Translations under genes and position numbers: made by a program | In this document: positions 1-7,622 of the stretch, in pieces | Layout of the letters: every line of letters begins with the position of its first letter | Numbering within the stretch: the stretch's first letter is position 1 | Notes under the pieces: model-generated | The model's input: the letters and a program-made list of their open reading frames with translations, nothing else | The model's database searches: none | What the model was told of the DNA's origin: nothing | DNA from: Paenibacillus donghaensis | GTDB taxonomy: Bacteria > Bacillota > Bacilli > Paenibacillales > Paenibacillaceae | Assembly (NCBI RefSeq): GCF_002192415.1 | Contig: NZ_CP021780.1 | Location: forward strand, 62,001-126,000 | Direction of reading: 5' to 3' | DNA length: 64,000 nucleotides

Positions 1-1
1 G

Positions 2-832
2 ATGGTTCAGGTGCTGGAGCGGGAGCATGTGCCTAACTTTATTTTTGGTGATGACGATACGGTGGTCGTGCTGGGCCAGGATGGACTGGTCGCCAATACG
101 CTCAAATATTTGAAGCATCAGCCGCTGATTGGTGTCAACCCTGATCCCCGGCGCTGGGATGGGGTGCTGCTGCCCTTCCAGGTGCAGGATTTGCGCCTGG
201 TGGTGGCCGATGTCTTCAAGGGGCGGCGTCAGGTGCGCGAAGTGACGCTTGCCAAGGCTGAGCTGAACGACGGGCAGAGCCTGTATGGTGTGAACGATCT
301 GTTCATCGGCCGCAAGACCCATGTGTCGGCCCGCTACCAGCTGGAGTTGAACGGAGTAGCCGAGCAGCAGTCCTCCAGCGGTATTATTGTCTCCACCGGC
401 ATGGGCTCGACAGGCTGGCTGAAGAGTGTGCTGGCGGGCGCAGCCGGGATTGCCAGAGGCGCCGCGCAGCTGCGCGGCGCGGTCCCGGCCGGGCAGGCGG
501 AACAGGGTGCGGGGGAACAGCAGCCTGGGGCGAGGGCTGCGCGGGATTCCAGCCAGCAGCCGCAGAGCAAGGCCGCAGAGGAGCAGGAGCGGCAGGCTTG
601 GGGCGCACCGCATTTGTATTTCACAGTCAGGGAACCGTTCCCGAGCCGGACAACGACTGCTGATCTGGTCTTCGGGATGATCAGCGATGAGCAGCGGCTG
701 CGGATTACATCGCAGATGCCGGAGAACGGTGTAATATTTAGCGATGGGGTGGAGAGCGATTTTCTGGAATTTAACTCCGGTGTGGAGGCGTCCATCGGTC
801 TCGCGGAGAAGCGGGGCCGGCTGGTGGTCTGA
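2..832 (+). CDS. NAD kinase-like (ATP-NAD/sugar kinase) protein, 5' end outside window
   Basis: The frame is open from the window edge, so the ATG at base 2 is probably internal and the gene is cut. The sequence reads as a diacylglycerol/NAD-kinase fold: a glycine-poor variant of the GGDG nucleotide loop (VVVLGQDGLVANTLKYL, about residues 21-37), a conserved-looking NDLFIGRKTH segment where NAD kinases have NE, and SSGIIVSTGMGSTGW, the usual catalytic glycine-rich turn. C-terminal part ends FSDGVESDFLEF...RLVV as in this family. Between about residues 145 and 205 there is an Ala/Gln/Gly-rich low-complexity stretch not expected in the family. Probably cytosolic; substrate unknown. A strong terminator follows 33 bases downstream. 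Confidence 0.7.
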   Translation: MVQVLEREHVPNFIFGDDDTVVVLGQDGLVANTLKYLKHQPLIGVNPDPRRWDGVLLPFQVQDLRLVVADVFKGRRQVREVTLAKAELNDGQSLYGVNDLFIGRKTHVSARYQLELNGVAEQQSSSGIIVSTGMGSTGWLKSVLAGAAGIARGAAQLRGAVPAGQAEQGAGEQQPGARAARDSSQQPQSKAAEEQERQAWGAPHLYFTVREPFPSRTTTADLVFGMISDEQRLRITSQMPENGVIFSDGVESDFLEFNSGVEASIGLAEKRGRLVV

Positions 833-864
833 GCAAGGGCGGGTTCCATCCACGGCATAGGTTC

Positions 865-903
865 AAAGGAAGGCGGCCAGAGGTGTCCCGGCCGTCCTTT
901 TTG
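865..903 (+). terminator. Rho-independent terminator of the NAD kinase-like gene
   Basis: Inverted repeat AAAGGAaGGCGGCC / CGGCCGTCCTTT followed by a T-tract. Dispersed repeat copy 1 begins directly behind the T-tract. Confidence 0.8.
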
Positions 904-907
904 CTGC

Positions 908-1005
908 AAATATAAGAATTTATAGGTTTCACGCTATCCATTATCCTTCTATTTCTCGCTGAAACACCCCGTCCTTTAAAAGGACGGGGTAGCCGTTTCC
1001 ACTTG
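908..1005 (+). repeat. Dispersed two-hairpin repeat, copy 1
   Basis: About 100 bp: an AT-rich arm pair (ATAAGAATTTATAGG ... CGCTATCCATTATCCTTCT), then TTTCTCGCTGAAAC and a GC-rich nested hairpin CCCCGTCC-tttaaaa-GGACGGGG inside GAAAC/GTTTC. The same arrangement occurs at 6173, 16696, 18772, 30708, 38212 and 39034. Starts right after a terminator T-tract. Confidence 0.85.
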
Positions 1006-1166
1006 CGGGATACCGGCATCTGGTTACGGTTTTGACATCTATGCGTCAAAGGAGGGCGGACAAGTTGAATGATTTAGGTACAACCCCAGGTGCAACAATT
1101 GCGCCTGCTTTTCGTCTATATAGATTAGAAATTCCAGAAACATCCACAACATGGAGGTGGTGCCAC

Positions 1167-2096
1167 ATGATGACTTATGTAAACCCGGCAGACAGCAAGA
1201 CTAGAGGGAATCTGCCCCTCAAACTGCTGCTCGTACTGACTTTACTGTTCACTGCCTTTTTGAGCGGCGGTGCCTTTACAGCTCAGGCGGCAGGTTCCGA
1301 CATGCTGGTCGTGAACAAAAAAACCAATAAGCTGGCCTACTTCAGCGGCGGGAAGCTGGTCAAGACGTTCCCGGTGGCTACTGGCAAGACGCAGAGCCTG
1401 ACCCCTGAGGGCAGCTTCGACATTGTGGTCAAGGTCAAGAACAGACCTTACTACAAAGAGAAAATCCCCGGAGGCGATCCGGCCAATCCGCTGGGTGACC
1501 GCTGGCTGGGGCTGGAAGTGGGCAACACCTACGGCACGACTTACGCGATCCACGGCAATAATAATGAATCCTCCATTGGCAAATATGTAAGTGCAGGCTG
1601 CATTCGTATGCATAATGAAGACATTCATTGGCTGTACCCGCAGGTCGCCCGCAAGACGAAGGTAGTGATTACTTCATCTACGCAGGATATGGAGAGCATT
1701 GCGGTCAAATACGGCTATGCTGTGGCGACAAAGGAGACAAAGGATAAGACGTTTGCAGGCACGCTGGTCGTTAACGGAGTTGCGACTAAATTAAAAGATC
1801 CGATGGTGCTGGACCAATCGCGAGTATATATTCCGCTGCGTGAATCGGTGGTCCTGCTGGGAGGCAGGCTGCAGAGCAATCCGGCAACGGGAGAATGGAC
1901 GATCACTGTAGGCAAAAACACTGTGAAGTACAAGGCGCTGTCGGAGAAGGCTGTTGTTAATGGCAAATCCGTTGCCGTCACGGCTTCACGCAATGAGAAC
2001 AACCGGATGATGCTGCCGCTTGCCAACGTGACCAAGATGTTTGGTTTGCAGGTCAAGTGGAATGGTTCCGCCAAGTCGGTGGCTATCACGAAATAA
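1167..2096 (+). CDS. L,D-transpeptidase (YkuD) with C-terminal copper-amine-oxidase-N domain
   Basis: Secreted cell-wall enzyme expected to form 3-3 peptidoglycan cross-links or attach proteins to peptidoglycan. Start ATG at 1167 is chosen because GGAGGTGG lies 7 bases upstream and a signal peptide follows (KLLLVLTLLFTAFLSGGAFTAQA, cleavage near AQA). The open frame extends further upstream but without a ribosome site. The YkuD catalytic motif is visible: IHGNNN followed by SAGCIRMHNEDI, giving the conserved His and the Cys nucleophile. From about residue 200 a Cu_amine_oxidN1-like wall-associated domain follows (VVNGVATKL...YIPLRE...VKWNGSAKSVAI). 309 residues, all key residues present. Monocistronic; a degenerate MITE lies directly downstream. 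Confidence 0.88.
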   Translation: MMTYVNPADSKTRGNLPLKLLLVLTLLFTAFLSGGAFTAQAAGSDMLVVNKKTNKLAYFSGGKLVKTFPVATGKTQSLTPEGSFDIVVKVKNRPYYKEKIPGGDPANPLGDRWLGLEVGNTYGTTYAIHGNNNESSIGKYVSAGCIRMHNEDIHWLYPQVARKTKVVITSSTQDMESIAVKYGYAVATKETKDKTFAGTLVVNGVATKLKDPMVLDQSRVYIPLRESVVLLGGRLQSNPATGEWTITVGKNTVKYKALSEKAVVNGKSVAVTASRNENNRMMLPLANVTKMFGLQVKWNGSAKSVAITK

Positions 2097-2106
2097 AATA
2101 TATTTG

Positions 2107-2410
2107 ACTGCTACTTAGGCCTCTGTAGAGGATATGAGTATCAAAGATTTAGCTCCAGGTTGGCCTCATAAGACGAATTTACAGATTTAGATGCGAAACT
2201 GCATCTAATTTCAGTGGAAGCTCCTGTTATCGGGCAAATAAGTGCGAATCTGCAACTATTCTGGAGAAAATCGGTTCTGTAACTCTCAAAACTCGAAATT
2301 AGATGCGCTTTCGCACTTATTTGCTCCAAAAAGGAAAAAATCGTCAAATTAGATGCGTTTTCGCACTTAAATTGCTGGCTTGGACTAATATGATGCTCCA
2401 GAAGCTAAGT
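2107..2410. repeat. Degenerate MITE-like element, subfamily A
   Basis: Left end ACTGCTACTTAGGCCTC resembles the terminal repeat GTTACTACTTAGGTCC. Inside are the typical hairpin blocks with TGC...GCA cores (AAATAAGTGCGAATCTGCA, TTAGATGCGTTTTCGCA) in the opposite orientation to the copy at 5359. The right end is decayed, so no target duplication is visible. Boundaries approximate. Confidence 0.7.
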
Positions 2411-2460
2411 CTTTGCGGTATAATACTTTTCTTGGATATGTGAGAGGAGTGGTTATACCT

Positions 2461-2997
2461 ATGAAGATCCGTATCATCGGCGGCTGTGGAAGCGGCAAGT
2501 CCTATGCTGCCAGGCAGCTGTCGGAGCAATATGGGATCCGGCATTATGAAACAGATAACTTTGTCTGGGACCGCAGTGAAGACAACCTGAGATATTCCCA
2601 CGAAATCAGGGATGTCCAGCTTATGGCGGTGGTAGAGTCGCCGGAGGCCTGGATTATCGAAGGTGTGCATTATAAATGGGGCCAGGCAAGCTTTGAGCAG
2701 GCTGATTATATTTTTGTGCTACGAACCAGACGGTGGCTGCGGGATTACAGGGTAGTGCGCAGATTTGTCCGCACACGGCTGGGCCGTGAGCAATGGAATT
2801 ATACCCAGACGCTGCATAATGTAATGCAGATGATTATGGAGTACAACCAGCGTTTTGATCAGGTGGATTTCCCCAGAATTATGGAACAGACCGAACATCT
2901 TGCGCATAAAAGAATAGTAGTGACGCATAATCGGCAGATTCTCAGCTATCTGGCGCAAGCGCAGCAACCGGTAGAGAATAATTATAATCGTTTGTAA
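2461..2997 (+). CDS. P-loop nucleoside/nucleotide kinase-like ATPase (FlaR/adenylate kinase-like)
   Basis: 178 residues. Walker A at the N terminus (IIGGCGSGKSYAARQL). The following YETDNFVWDR and Arg-rich C-terminal half (RTRRWLRDYRVVRRFVRTRLGREQW) fit the topology-modulation/adenylate-kinase-like family, which has a lid region rich in arginine. ATG 2461 is chosen over an in-frame ATG 48 bases upstream because the Walker motif normally starts near residue 8 and GAGGAG precedes it. Substrate unknown. Cytosolic. Confidence 0.65.
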   Translation: MKIRIIGGCGSGKSYAARQLSEQYGIRHYETDNFVWDRSEDNLRYSHEIRDVQLMAVVESPEAWIIEGVHYKWGQASFEQADYIFVLRTRRWLRDYRVVRRFVRTRLGREQWNYTQTLHNVMQMIMEYNQRFDQVDFPRIMEQTEHLAHKRIVVTHNRQILSYLAQAQQPVENNYNRL

Positions 2998-3310
2998 GCT
3001 TGCAGTTGCAGGCTAGGGCTGCCTATACTTAACCTATTCAAACTACGGACACTTACGGAGGACTTAGCGACTGATGAATAACTAATACGTTTCCTTAACA
3101 GACCAGCCTATTAACCAAGTGCATAAGCACAAGTTAGCGGTACACCCGTTTAGGGTGTGTACGGTCAGGGATACGTGTGTCAGTCGGGGACTCTGCAAGG
3201 CCTGGACGCATAAGGGAAAAAGGCAAGCTGAAGCTGTGTTGCTGCATCTTTTAGTATAGAGAGATACAGCCGTGGCAGCGGAAAAACTCATCGTTTGCTG
3301 TGTTTCTTTG

Positions 3311-3391
3311 ATGTGCTGCTTGATTTCATCCACTCCAGGCGTTTCCCGCTCATACGTTATTTCACCGCTGCCGCTGGCTGCGGTTTTTTAA
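3311..3391 (+). CDS. Possible 26-residue leader peptide of the ABC-F gene
   Basis: Starts ATG TGC TGC TTG and its last codons (ending PLPLAAVF, stop TAA at 3389) run through the hairpin and T-tract that precede the ABC-F gene. ABC-F resistance genes are often induced by ribosome stalling on such leaders. No good ribosome site precedes the ATG, so translation is uncertain. The 3000-3310 stretch before it holds no gene that I recognise. Confidence 0.3.
   Translation: MCCLISSTPGVSRSYVISPLPLAAVF
3364..3389 (+). promoter_or_regulatory. Attenuator-like terminator in the leader of the ABC-F gene
   Basis: ACCGC...GCGGT hairpin (also CCGC-tggct-GCGG) followed by six T, only 30 bases ahead of the ABC-F start codon. 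This is where leader terminators of antibiotic-inducible ABC-F genes sit. Confidence 0.55.
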
Positions 3392-3419
3392 TATGACGAT
3401 GGAAGCGGGAGATCAATAG

Positions 3420-5249
3420 ATGACCATTATTAGAGCAAGAAACTTATGCAAGGAATGGAACGGTGTGCCGTTGTTTCAGAAGGTGTCATTTGAGATCAGG
3501 GCAGGCGAGAGGCTGCTGCTGTTCGGGCGTAATGGTACTGGCAAAACGACGCTGCTGAAGGGGCTGGCCGGGCGGCTCGCCTTCGAGGAGGGCGACGTTA
3601 ACTGCAGCCTGCAGCCGGAGGAATGGGGGCTGCTGGACCAGCAGCTGGAGATTCCCGCGGAGATGGGAGCACTGGCGTATGTGCTATCTGGGATCGAGGG
3701 ACTGCCCCGGCTGAAGCAGCGCCTGGAGCAGCTTGGCCTCCTGCTCCGGGAGGACAGAAGAAATAAGGCATTTCTGGCCGAATATGCAGTAGTGTACGAA
3801 CGTTATCTGCAGCTGGACGGGTACGGCTGGGAAGCGGCGGCGGAGCGCTGCCTGAAGCAGCTAAGGCTTGCGCCGGAGGTGTGGGATCTGCCGTACCGCG
3901 CGCTGAGCGGGGGGCAGAAGACGCGTGTCCAGCTGGCAGCGCTGCTGCTCCGCCAGCCGAAGCTGCTTATGCTGGATGAGCCGACCAACCATCTGGATAA
4001 GGAGACGATGGAATGGCTTGAGGAATGGGTACGGGACTATCCGGGTACCATCCTCTATGTCTCCCATGACCGGGCTTTTATTGACCGGACGGCTATGGCC
4101 ATTCTGGAGCTGAACCCGGACGGCTGCCGCCGTTATCCAGGTGGATACACGCGTTACCAAGAGCAGAAGGAGCTGGAAGCGCGCACGCTGGAAGCACAAT
4201 ACCGAAGCCAGGTGCAGGAGAAGCAGCGGCTGCAGGAGAGCATCCGGCGTTACGCCGAGTGGTTTCAGCAGGCGCATCGGGCGGCGGGGCAGCATGATTT
4301 TTTGCGGGCCAAGGCCAAGAAGAATGTCTCCCGGCTCCATGCCAAGGAGGCGGCCCTGGAGCGGCTGGAGCAGAACCGCGTGGAGCTGCCGCGCGAAGCC
4401 GCTTCGCTGCGGATGAAGCTTGCAGGCGGCGAATTCGCTGCCCATACGCTGCTGTCCCTAAGCGGCGTCAGCTTCGGTTACGCAGGGCAGAGTGCCCCGC
4501 TGCTCGCGGACTTTAATCTTGCACTGCGGCGGGGGGACCGCCTGGCCGTGCTGGGTCCGAGCGGTGTTGGCAAGTCCACGCTGCTGAAGCTGCTCGCTGG
4601 ACTGCATCCGCCGGTGGAAGGGGAAGTCCGTGTGCATCCGCAGACGCGGATCGGTTATTTTGCCCAGGAGCTGGAGCATCTGGATGGGTCTGTTACGCTC
4701 CTGGACAGCCTGCTTACACTGCCGGGGATGACGCAGAGCGAAGCGCGCAATATTCTGGGGTGCTTCCTGTTCCGTAAAGATGAGGTGTTTAAGACCATCG
4801 GGGATCTAAGCTTGGGGGAGAAATGCCGTGTTGCTTTTCTGCGGCTGTATTTCGGCAGGTTCAATCTGCTGGTGCTCGATGAGCCGACCAACTATCTCGA
4901 CATTGACACCCGGGAGCGGGTGGAGGAGGCGTTGAGGGATTACCCCGGCGCGCTGGTGGTGGTCTCGCATGACCGGTATCTGCATGATAAAGTCGCCAAT
5001 CGGCTGCTCCTGCTTGCCCCTGGGCATAAGCCGAGGCAGTATGAGGGAACGTATGCCGAGTATGCGCAGCAGGCGCACGCCGGGGTGCCGGACTCCGCGC
5101 AGCAGGCACGGGAGAATGAGCTGGGGCTGCTGCAGCTGCGGCTGACCCAGCTCATTCAGAGCGGCATCGCCCGCTCGGAGGAGGAGGACCGCCGGCTGAT
5201 GGCCGAGGTGGTGAGTCTGCGCCGGCAGATTAGCGAGCTGACGGAGTAG
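3420..5249 (+). CDS. ABC-F family ATPase (ribosome-protection type)
   Basis: 609 residues, two ABC domains and no membrane segments, the mark of ABC-F proteins that bind the ribosomal E site. Domain 1: Walker A GRNGTGKTT, signature LSGGQKTRVQLAA, Walker B LLMLDEPTNHLD. Domain 2: Walker A GPSGVGKST, degenerate signature LSLGEKCRVAF, Walker B LLVLDEPTNYLD. A charged helical linker of about 80 residues joins them (about 240-320). Size and the short linker fit antibiotic-resistance ABC-F proteins of Firmicutes better than housekeeping EttA/Uup, but the drug class cannot be read from sequence. The attenuator-like leader upstream supports drug-inducible expression (inference). GGGAGA precedes the ATG. 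Confidence 0.85.
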   Translation: MTIIRARNLCKEWNGVPLFQKVSFEIRAGERLLLFGRNGTGKTTLLKGLAGRLAFEEGDVNCSLQPEEWGLLDQQLEIPAEMGALAYVLSGIEGLPRLKQRLEQLGLLLREDRRNKAFLAEYAVVYERYLQLDGYGWEAAAERCLKQLRLAPEVWDLPYRALSGGQKTRVQLAALLLRQPKLLMLDEPTNHLDKETMEWLEEWVRDYPGTILYVSHDRAFIDRTAMAILELNPDGCRRYPGGYTRYQEQKELEARTLEAQYRSQVQEKQRLQESIRRYAEWFQQAHRAAGQHDFLRAKAKKNVSRLHAKEAALERLEQNRVELPREAASLRMKLAGGEFAAHTLLSLSGVSFGYAGQSAPLLADFNLALRRGDRLAVLGPSGVGKSTLLKLLAGLHPPVEGEVRVHPQTRIGYFAQELEHLDGSVTLLDSLLTLPGMTQSEARNILGCFLFRKDEVFKTIGDLSLGEKCRVAFLRLYFGRFNLLVLDEPTNYLDIDTRERVEEALRDYPGALVVVSHDRYLHDKVANRLLLLAPGHKPRQYEGTYAEYAQQAHAGVPDSAQQARENELGLLQLRLTQLIQSGIARSEEEDRRLMAEVVSLRRQISELTE

Positions 5250-5257
5250 CCTGGCGG

Positions 5258-5300
5258 CAGCTCGTCCCAGGCCGGATATCTGGCCCGGGACGGGCTGTTT
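5258..5300 (+). terminator. Terminator after the ABC-F gene
   Basis: Long GC-rich hairpin: CAGCTCGTCCCaGGCC pairs with GGCCcGGGACGGGCTG, followed by TTT. Confidence 0.65.
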
Positions 5301-5317
5301 GGCGTGGCCGAGGCGCC

Positions 5318-5970
5318 GCCGGAAGCGGCTGTCGGGCGTGAAAATAAGGGATAAATCCGTTACTACTTAGGACCCAATAGGATAGGAGCATCACAGTCTG
5401 ATCGCCACATAAGTCCAATCCACTGAATTAGTTGCGAATCTGCATCTAATTAGAAGATTTTTTCTGTTTTAGAGCAAATAAGTGCGAAAACGCATCTAAT
5501 TTCGGATTTTGAGCCTTAAACAATCGTTTTACTCGAAAATAGTTGCAGATTCGCACTTATTTGCCCAATCACAGGAATTCCAGCTGAAATTAAATGCACT
5601 TTTGCATCTAATTTCTCTGAAATCTCTAGTGTAGCATTCTACATCCTCAGAGGGACCTAAGTAGTAGCATAAATCCCATAAATTACGCCAAAAGCGGCTG
5701 GCAGGCGTGAAAATAAGGGATAAATCCCATAAATTACGCCGGAGGTAGCTAGTGGGCAAGAAAATAAGGGATAAATCCCATAAAATGCGCCAGAAGCGGC
5801 TGTCGGGCGTGAAAATAAGGGATAAATCCCATAAATTACGCCAGAAGCGGCTGTCGGGCGTGAAGATAAGGGATAAAAATCCCATAAATTACGCCAGAAG
5901 CGGCTGTCGGGCGTGAAAATAAGGGATAAATCCCATAAATTACGCCAGAAGCGGCTGTCGGGCGTAAATC
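5318..5970. repeat. 51-bp tandem hairpin array, split by a MITE
   Basis: About six 51-bp units at 5671-5970 (one is 53 bp) plus a partial unit at 5318-5358. Each unit holds a nested palindrome: GGCGT ... GGGATaaATCCC ... ACGCC, so each RNA copy would fold into one hairpin. Units are 80-100% alike by eye. The MITE at 5359-5668 interrupts the array. The open frames on the minus strand here follow from 51 being divisible by three. Confidence 0.85.
5359..5668. mobile_element. MITE-like element, subfamily A, with 8-bp target duplication
   Basis: Termini GTTACTACTTAGGACCC and, inverted, GCTACTACTTAGGTCCC. Flanked by a perfect direct repeat ATAAATCC at 5351-5358 and 5669-5676. The uninterrupted site is present in the neighbouring tandem units. 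The interior has four palindromic blocks with TGC-loop-GCA cores and no ORF of significance. Confidence 0.9.
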
Positions 5971-6172
5971 GCGGGGAAGATCCCGCATGTTTTCCCCGCC
6001 CCAGCCGAAACGGAAGCCAAGCCGCGCCGCTGAATTGGTCCATTTGGAGGATAATGGATGTCTTTTGGCGAAAAAGTAAAGAAGGGATGGCTCCATCTGG
6101 CATATCCCGGCGGTTGGCCGTAGTAAATATGTATAGAAGAAAGGAGGAGGCGTGCTGAAGCTGCGTTTTTTT

Positions 6173-6313
6173 CAAAATATAAGAATTTATAGGTTCCACG
6201 CTATAATTTATCCTTCTATTTCTCGCAGAAACGGATGCCTGAAAGCGATACGTAGTATCGCTGCTTCGGAAGCATACGCTTTGCAGAGGACGGCGAAGCC
6301 ATTTCTACTTGTG
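6173..6313 (+). repeat. Dispersed two-hairpin repeat, copy 2 (with internal expansion)
   Basis: Same arms as copy 1 (ATAAGAATTTATAGGTTCC...TTATCCTTCTATTTCTCGC, GAAACGG...CGGCGAAGCC). The GC-rich hairpin loop carries an extra ~40 bases including a further small palindrome GCGATACgtaGTATCGC. It follows a T7 tract. Confidence 0.75.
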
Positions 6314-6334
6314 GCGGAGCCGGGACGATTCTTA

Positions 6335-6814
6335 ATGAGAAACAAACTGTGGATAATAACAGGTGTGGCGCTGCTGGGTATCCTCTATTCGGGTTATGCA
6401 TACCTTCAGCCTCGGCCTATTGAGCAGGAATACAACAGTATGATTTATTCGAATGATAACGACTTCACCAAGAGGACGACCATGAGGCTCAAAGGTGATT
6501 TATACCAAAAAATCGTAGGCGGAGGACGTATCCAGGCTGAGCTGACCGCAGACGATGAGTTCTCCTATAAGGTGACGCTGGAGAAGCAGGATGATCATTA
6601 TTTCGGGGCTATCATCTTGATTGCGCTTGGTGAGCAGGCGTCTACCCATACGATAGGAACGGTCATGCTCTCTGAGGAGCTTGATAAGGCCTGGCTGAAG
6701 CTGGATGAGGTGAACGATAAATACCAGCTGGTAGAAGGATACATTTCCGGGCCGGCCAGCAGTCGTGAAGCGGCGCTTCAGGTTGCGCGGGAGGTTATGG
6801 GGGCGCCTGAGTAA
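6335..6814 (+). CDS. Membrane-anchored protein of unknown function
   Basis: 159 residues. One N-terminal membrane segment (LWIITGVALLGILYSGYAYL, residues 5-24), then a soluble, probably extracellular domain rich in charged residues with alternating beta-like pattern. I do not recognise the family. The open frame reaches back to 6152 but that part is the dispersed repeat, so ATG 6335 is the likely start; its ribosome site (GGCGGAG) is weak. The RDD-family gene follows 44 bases downstream in the same direction, so the two may be co-transcribed. Confidence 0.55.
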   Translation: MRNKLWIITGVALLGILYSGYAYLQPRPIEQEYNSMIYSNDNDFTKRTTMRLKGDLYQKIVGGGRIQAELTADDEFSYKVTLEKQDDHYFGAIILIALGEQASTHTIGTVMLSEELDKAWLKLDEVNDKYQLVEGYISGPASSREAALQVAREVMGAPE

Positions 6815-6858
6815 AGGATGAATACCAAGGATAGGCACCATTCATAGGAGGGATGATT

Positions 6859-7488
6859 TTGGAAACGGACCGTTTTGGCAACAGCGCCGGACAGAAACTG
6901 CCGGGCACAATGAAGCAGACGGGCAGCACAAGGGTAGAGCGGCTTCTGGAGGATGATTTTGTAGGTTTCGGAATGCGGGTTCTGATCAGCTTGATCGATG
7001 CCCTTATTCTTGCGGTACCTTCCTATTTGCTCGACAGGTGGGTCCCTTCATGGGCCGATTCCCTGCAAAATGAGCTGCCGCTGGCACTCCCCTGGATTTT
7101 GATTGTCGCTTATTATGTGGTTTGTGTTCCCTTGTTCGGCGGGACTCCGGGCAGGCTGATTCTGGGAACAAGAATTGTGAATGCGGAGGGTAAGTATCCC
7201 GGCGTGCTGCAAGCGCTGCTCAGACATGGGTTCTATATCATTAATAGTACGCTGGCCCTGCTGCTGATAATGGTTGAATATGATTATACGGTTTTGTCCG
7301 AGTTTGCCCGCAGCTGGCAAGGACCGATCGCTGTGACTAATTTTCTGATGGGTGGGGTCGTGCTGGCTGATGTGCTGGCTATTCTGTTCACGGTCCGCAA
7401 GCGGGCGTTGCATGATCTCGTTGCCGGGACTTATGTAGTTTATAAGGCAGGGCTGGAGTATGCAGAGGCGGTAGAGGATCGGAGATAA
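6859..7488 (+). CDS. RDD family membrane protein
   Basis: RDD domain: FGMRVLISLIDALILAVPSYLL with the family Arg/Asp pair, then GGTPGRLILGTRIVN, the typical second conserved block, and RALHDLVAGTYVV near the C terminus. Four or so membrane segments. AGGAGGG (6846) is only one base from the ATG at 6853 but 7 bases from the TTG at 6859, so TTG is the better start (209 residues). Function of RDD proteins is mostly unknown; some act in ion transport. Ends just ahead of a bidirectional terminator. Confidence 0.7.
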   Translation: METDRFGNSAGQKLPGTMKQTGSTRVERLLEDDFVGFGMRVLISLIDALILAVPSYLLDRWVPSWADSLQNELPLALPWILIVAYYVVCVPLFGGTPGRLILGTRIVNAEGKYPGVLQALLRHGFYIINSTLALLLIMVEYDYTVLSEFARSWQGPIAVTNFLMGGVVLADVLAILFTVRKRALHDLVAGTYVVYKAGLEYAEAVEDRR

Positions 7489-7523
7489 GCTGCCCCATGT
7501 ACAACTTAAGATTCCGCGCAAAA

Positions 7524-7571
7524 AGCGTCAGAACAGCCACGGATGTCACTTGCTCCGGGTATTCTGACGCT
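7524..7571. terminator. Bidirectional terminator between convergent genes
   Basis: Inverted repeat AGCGTCAGAA ... TTCTGACGCT separating the RDD gene from the convergent TPR gene. T-tracts are poor. Confidence 0.5.
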
Positions 7572-7622
7572 ATTGCCCTTCGATATGCCCTAAGGTTCAG
7601 GATGGATGGATTTCCGCTCTAA

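Noticed and set aside
1032..1166. N-terminal extension of the YkuD protein
   Set aside because: The signal peptide and GGAGGTGG place the start at 1167; the extension lacks both.
5671..5970. Possible CRISPR array
   Set aside because: Units are contiguous and alike over their full 51 bp; there are no unique spacers and no cas genes.
5529..6199. Minus-strand frames with 17-residue repeats (LSLIFTPDSRFWRNLWD-like)
   Set aside because: They arise from the 51-bp non-coding hairpin array, whose period is a multiple of three. No start signal.
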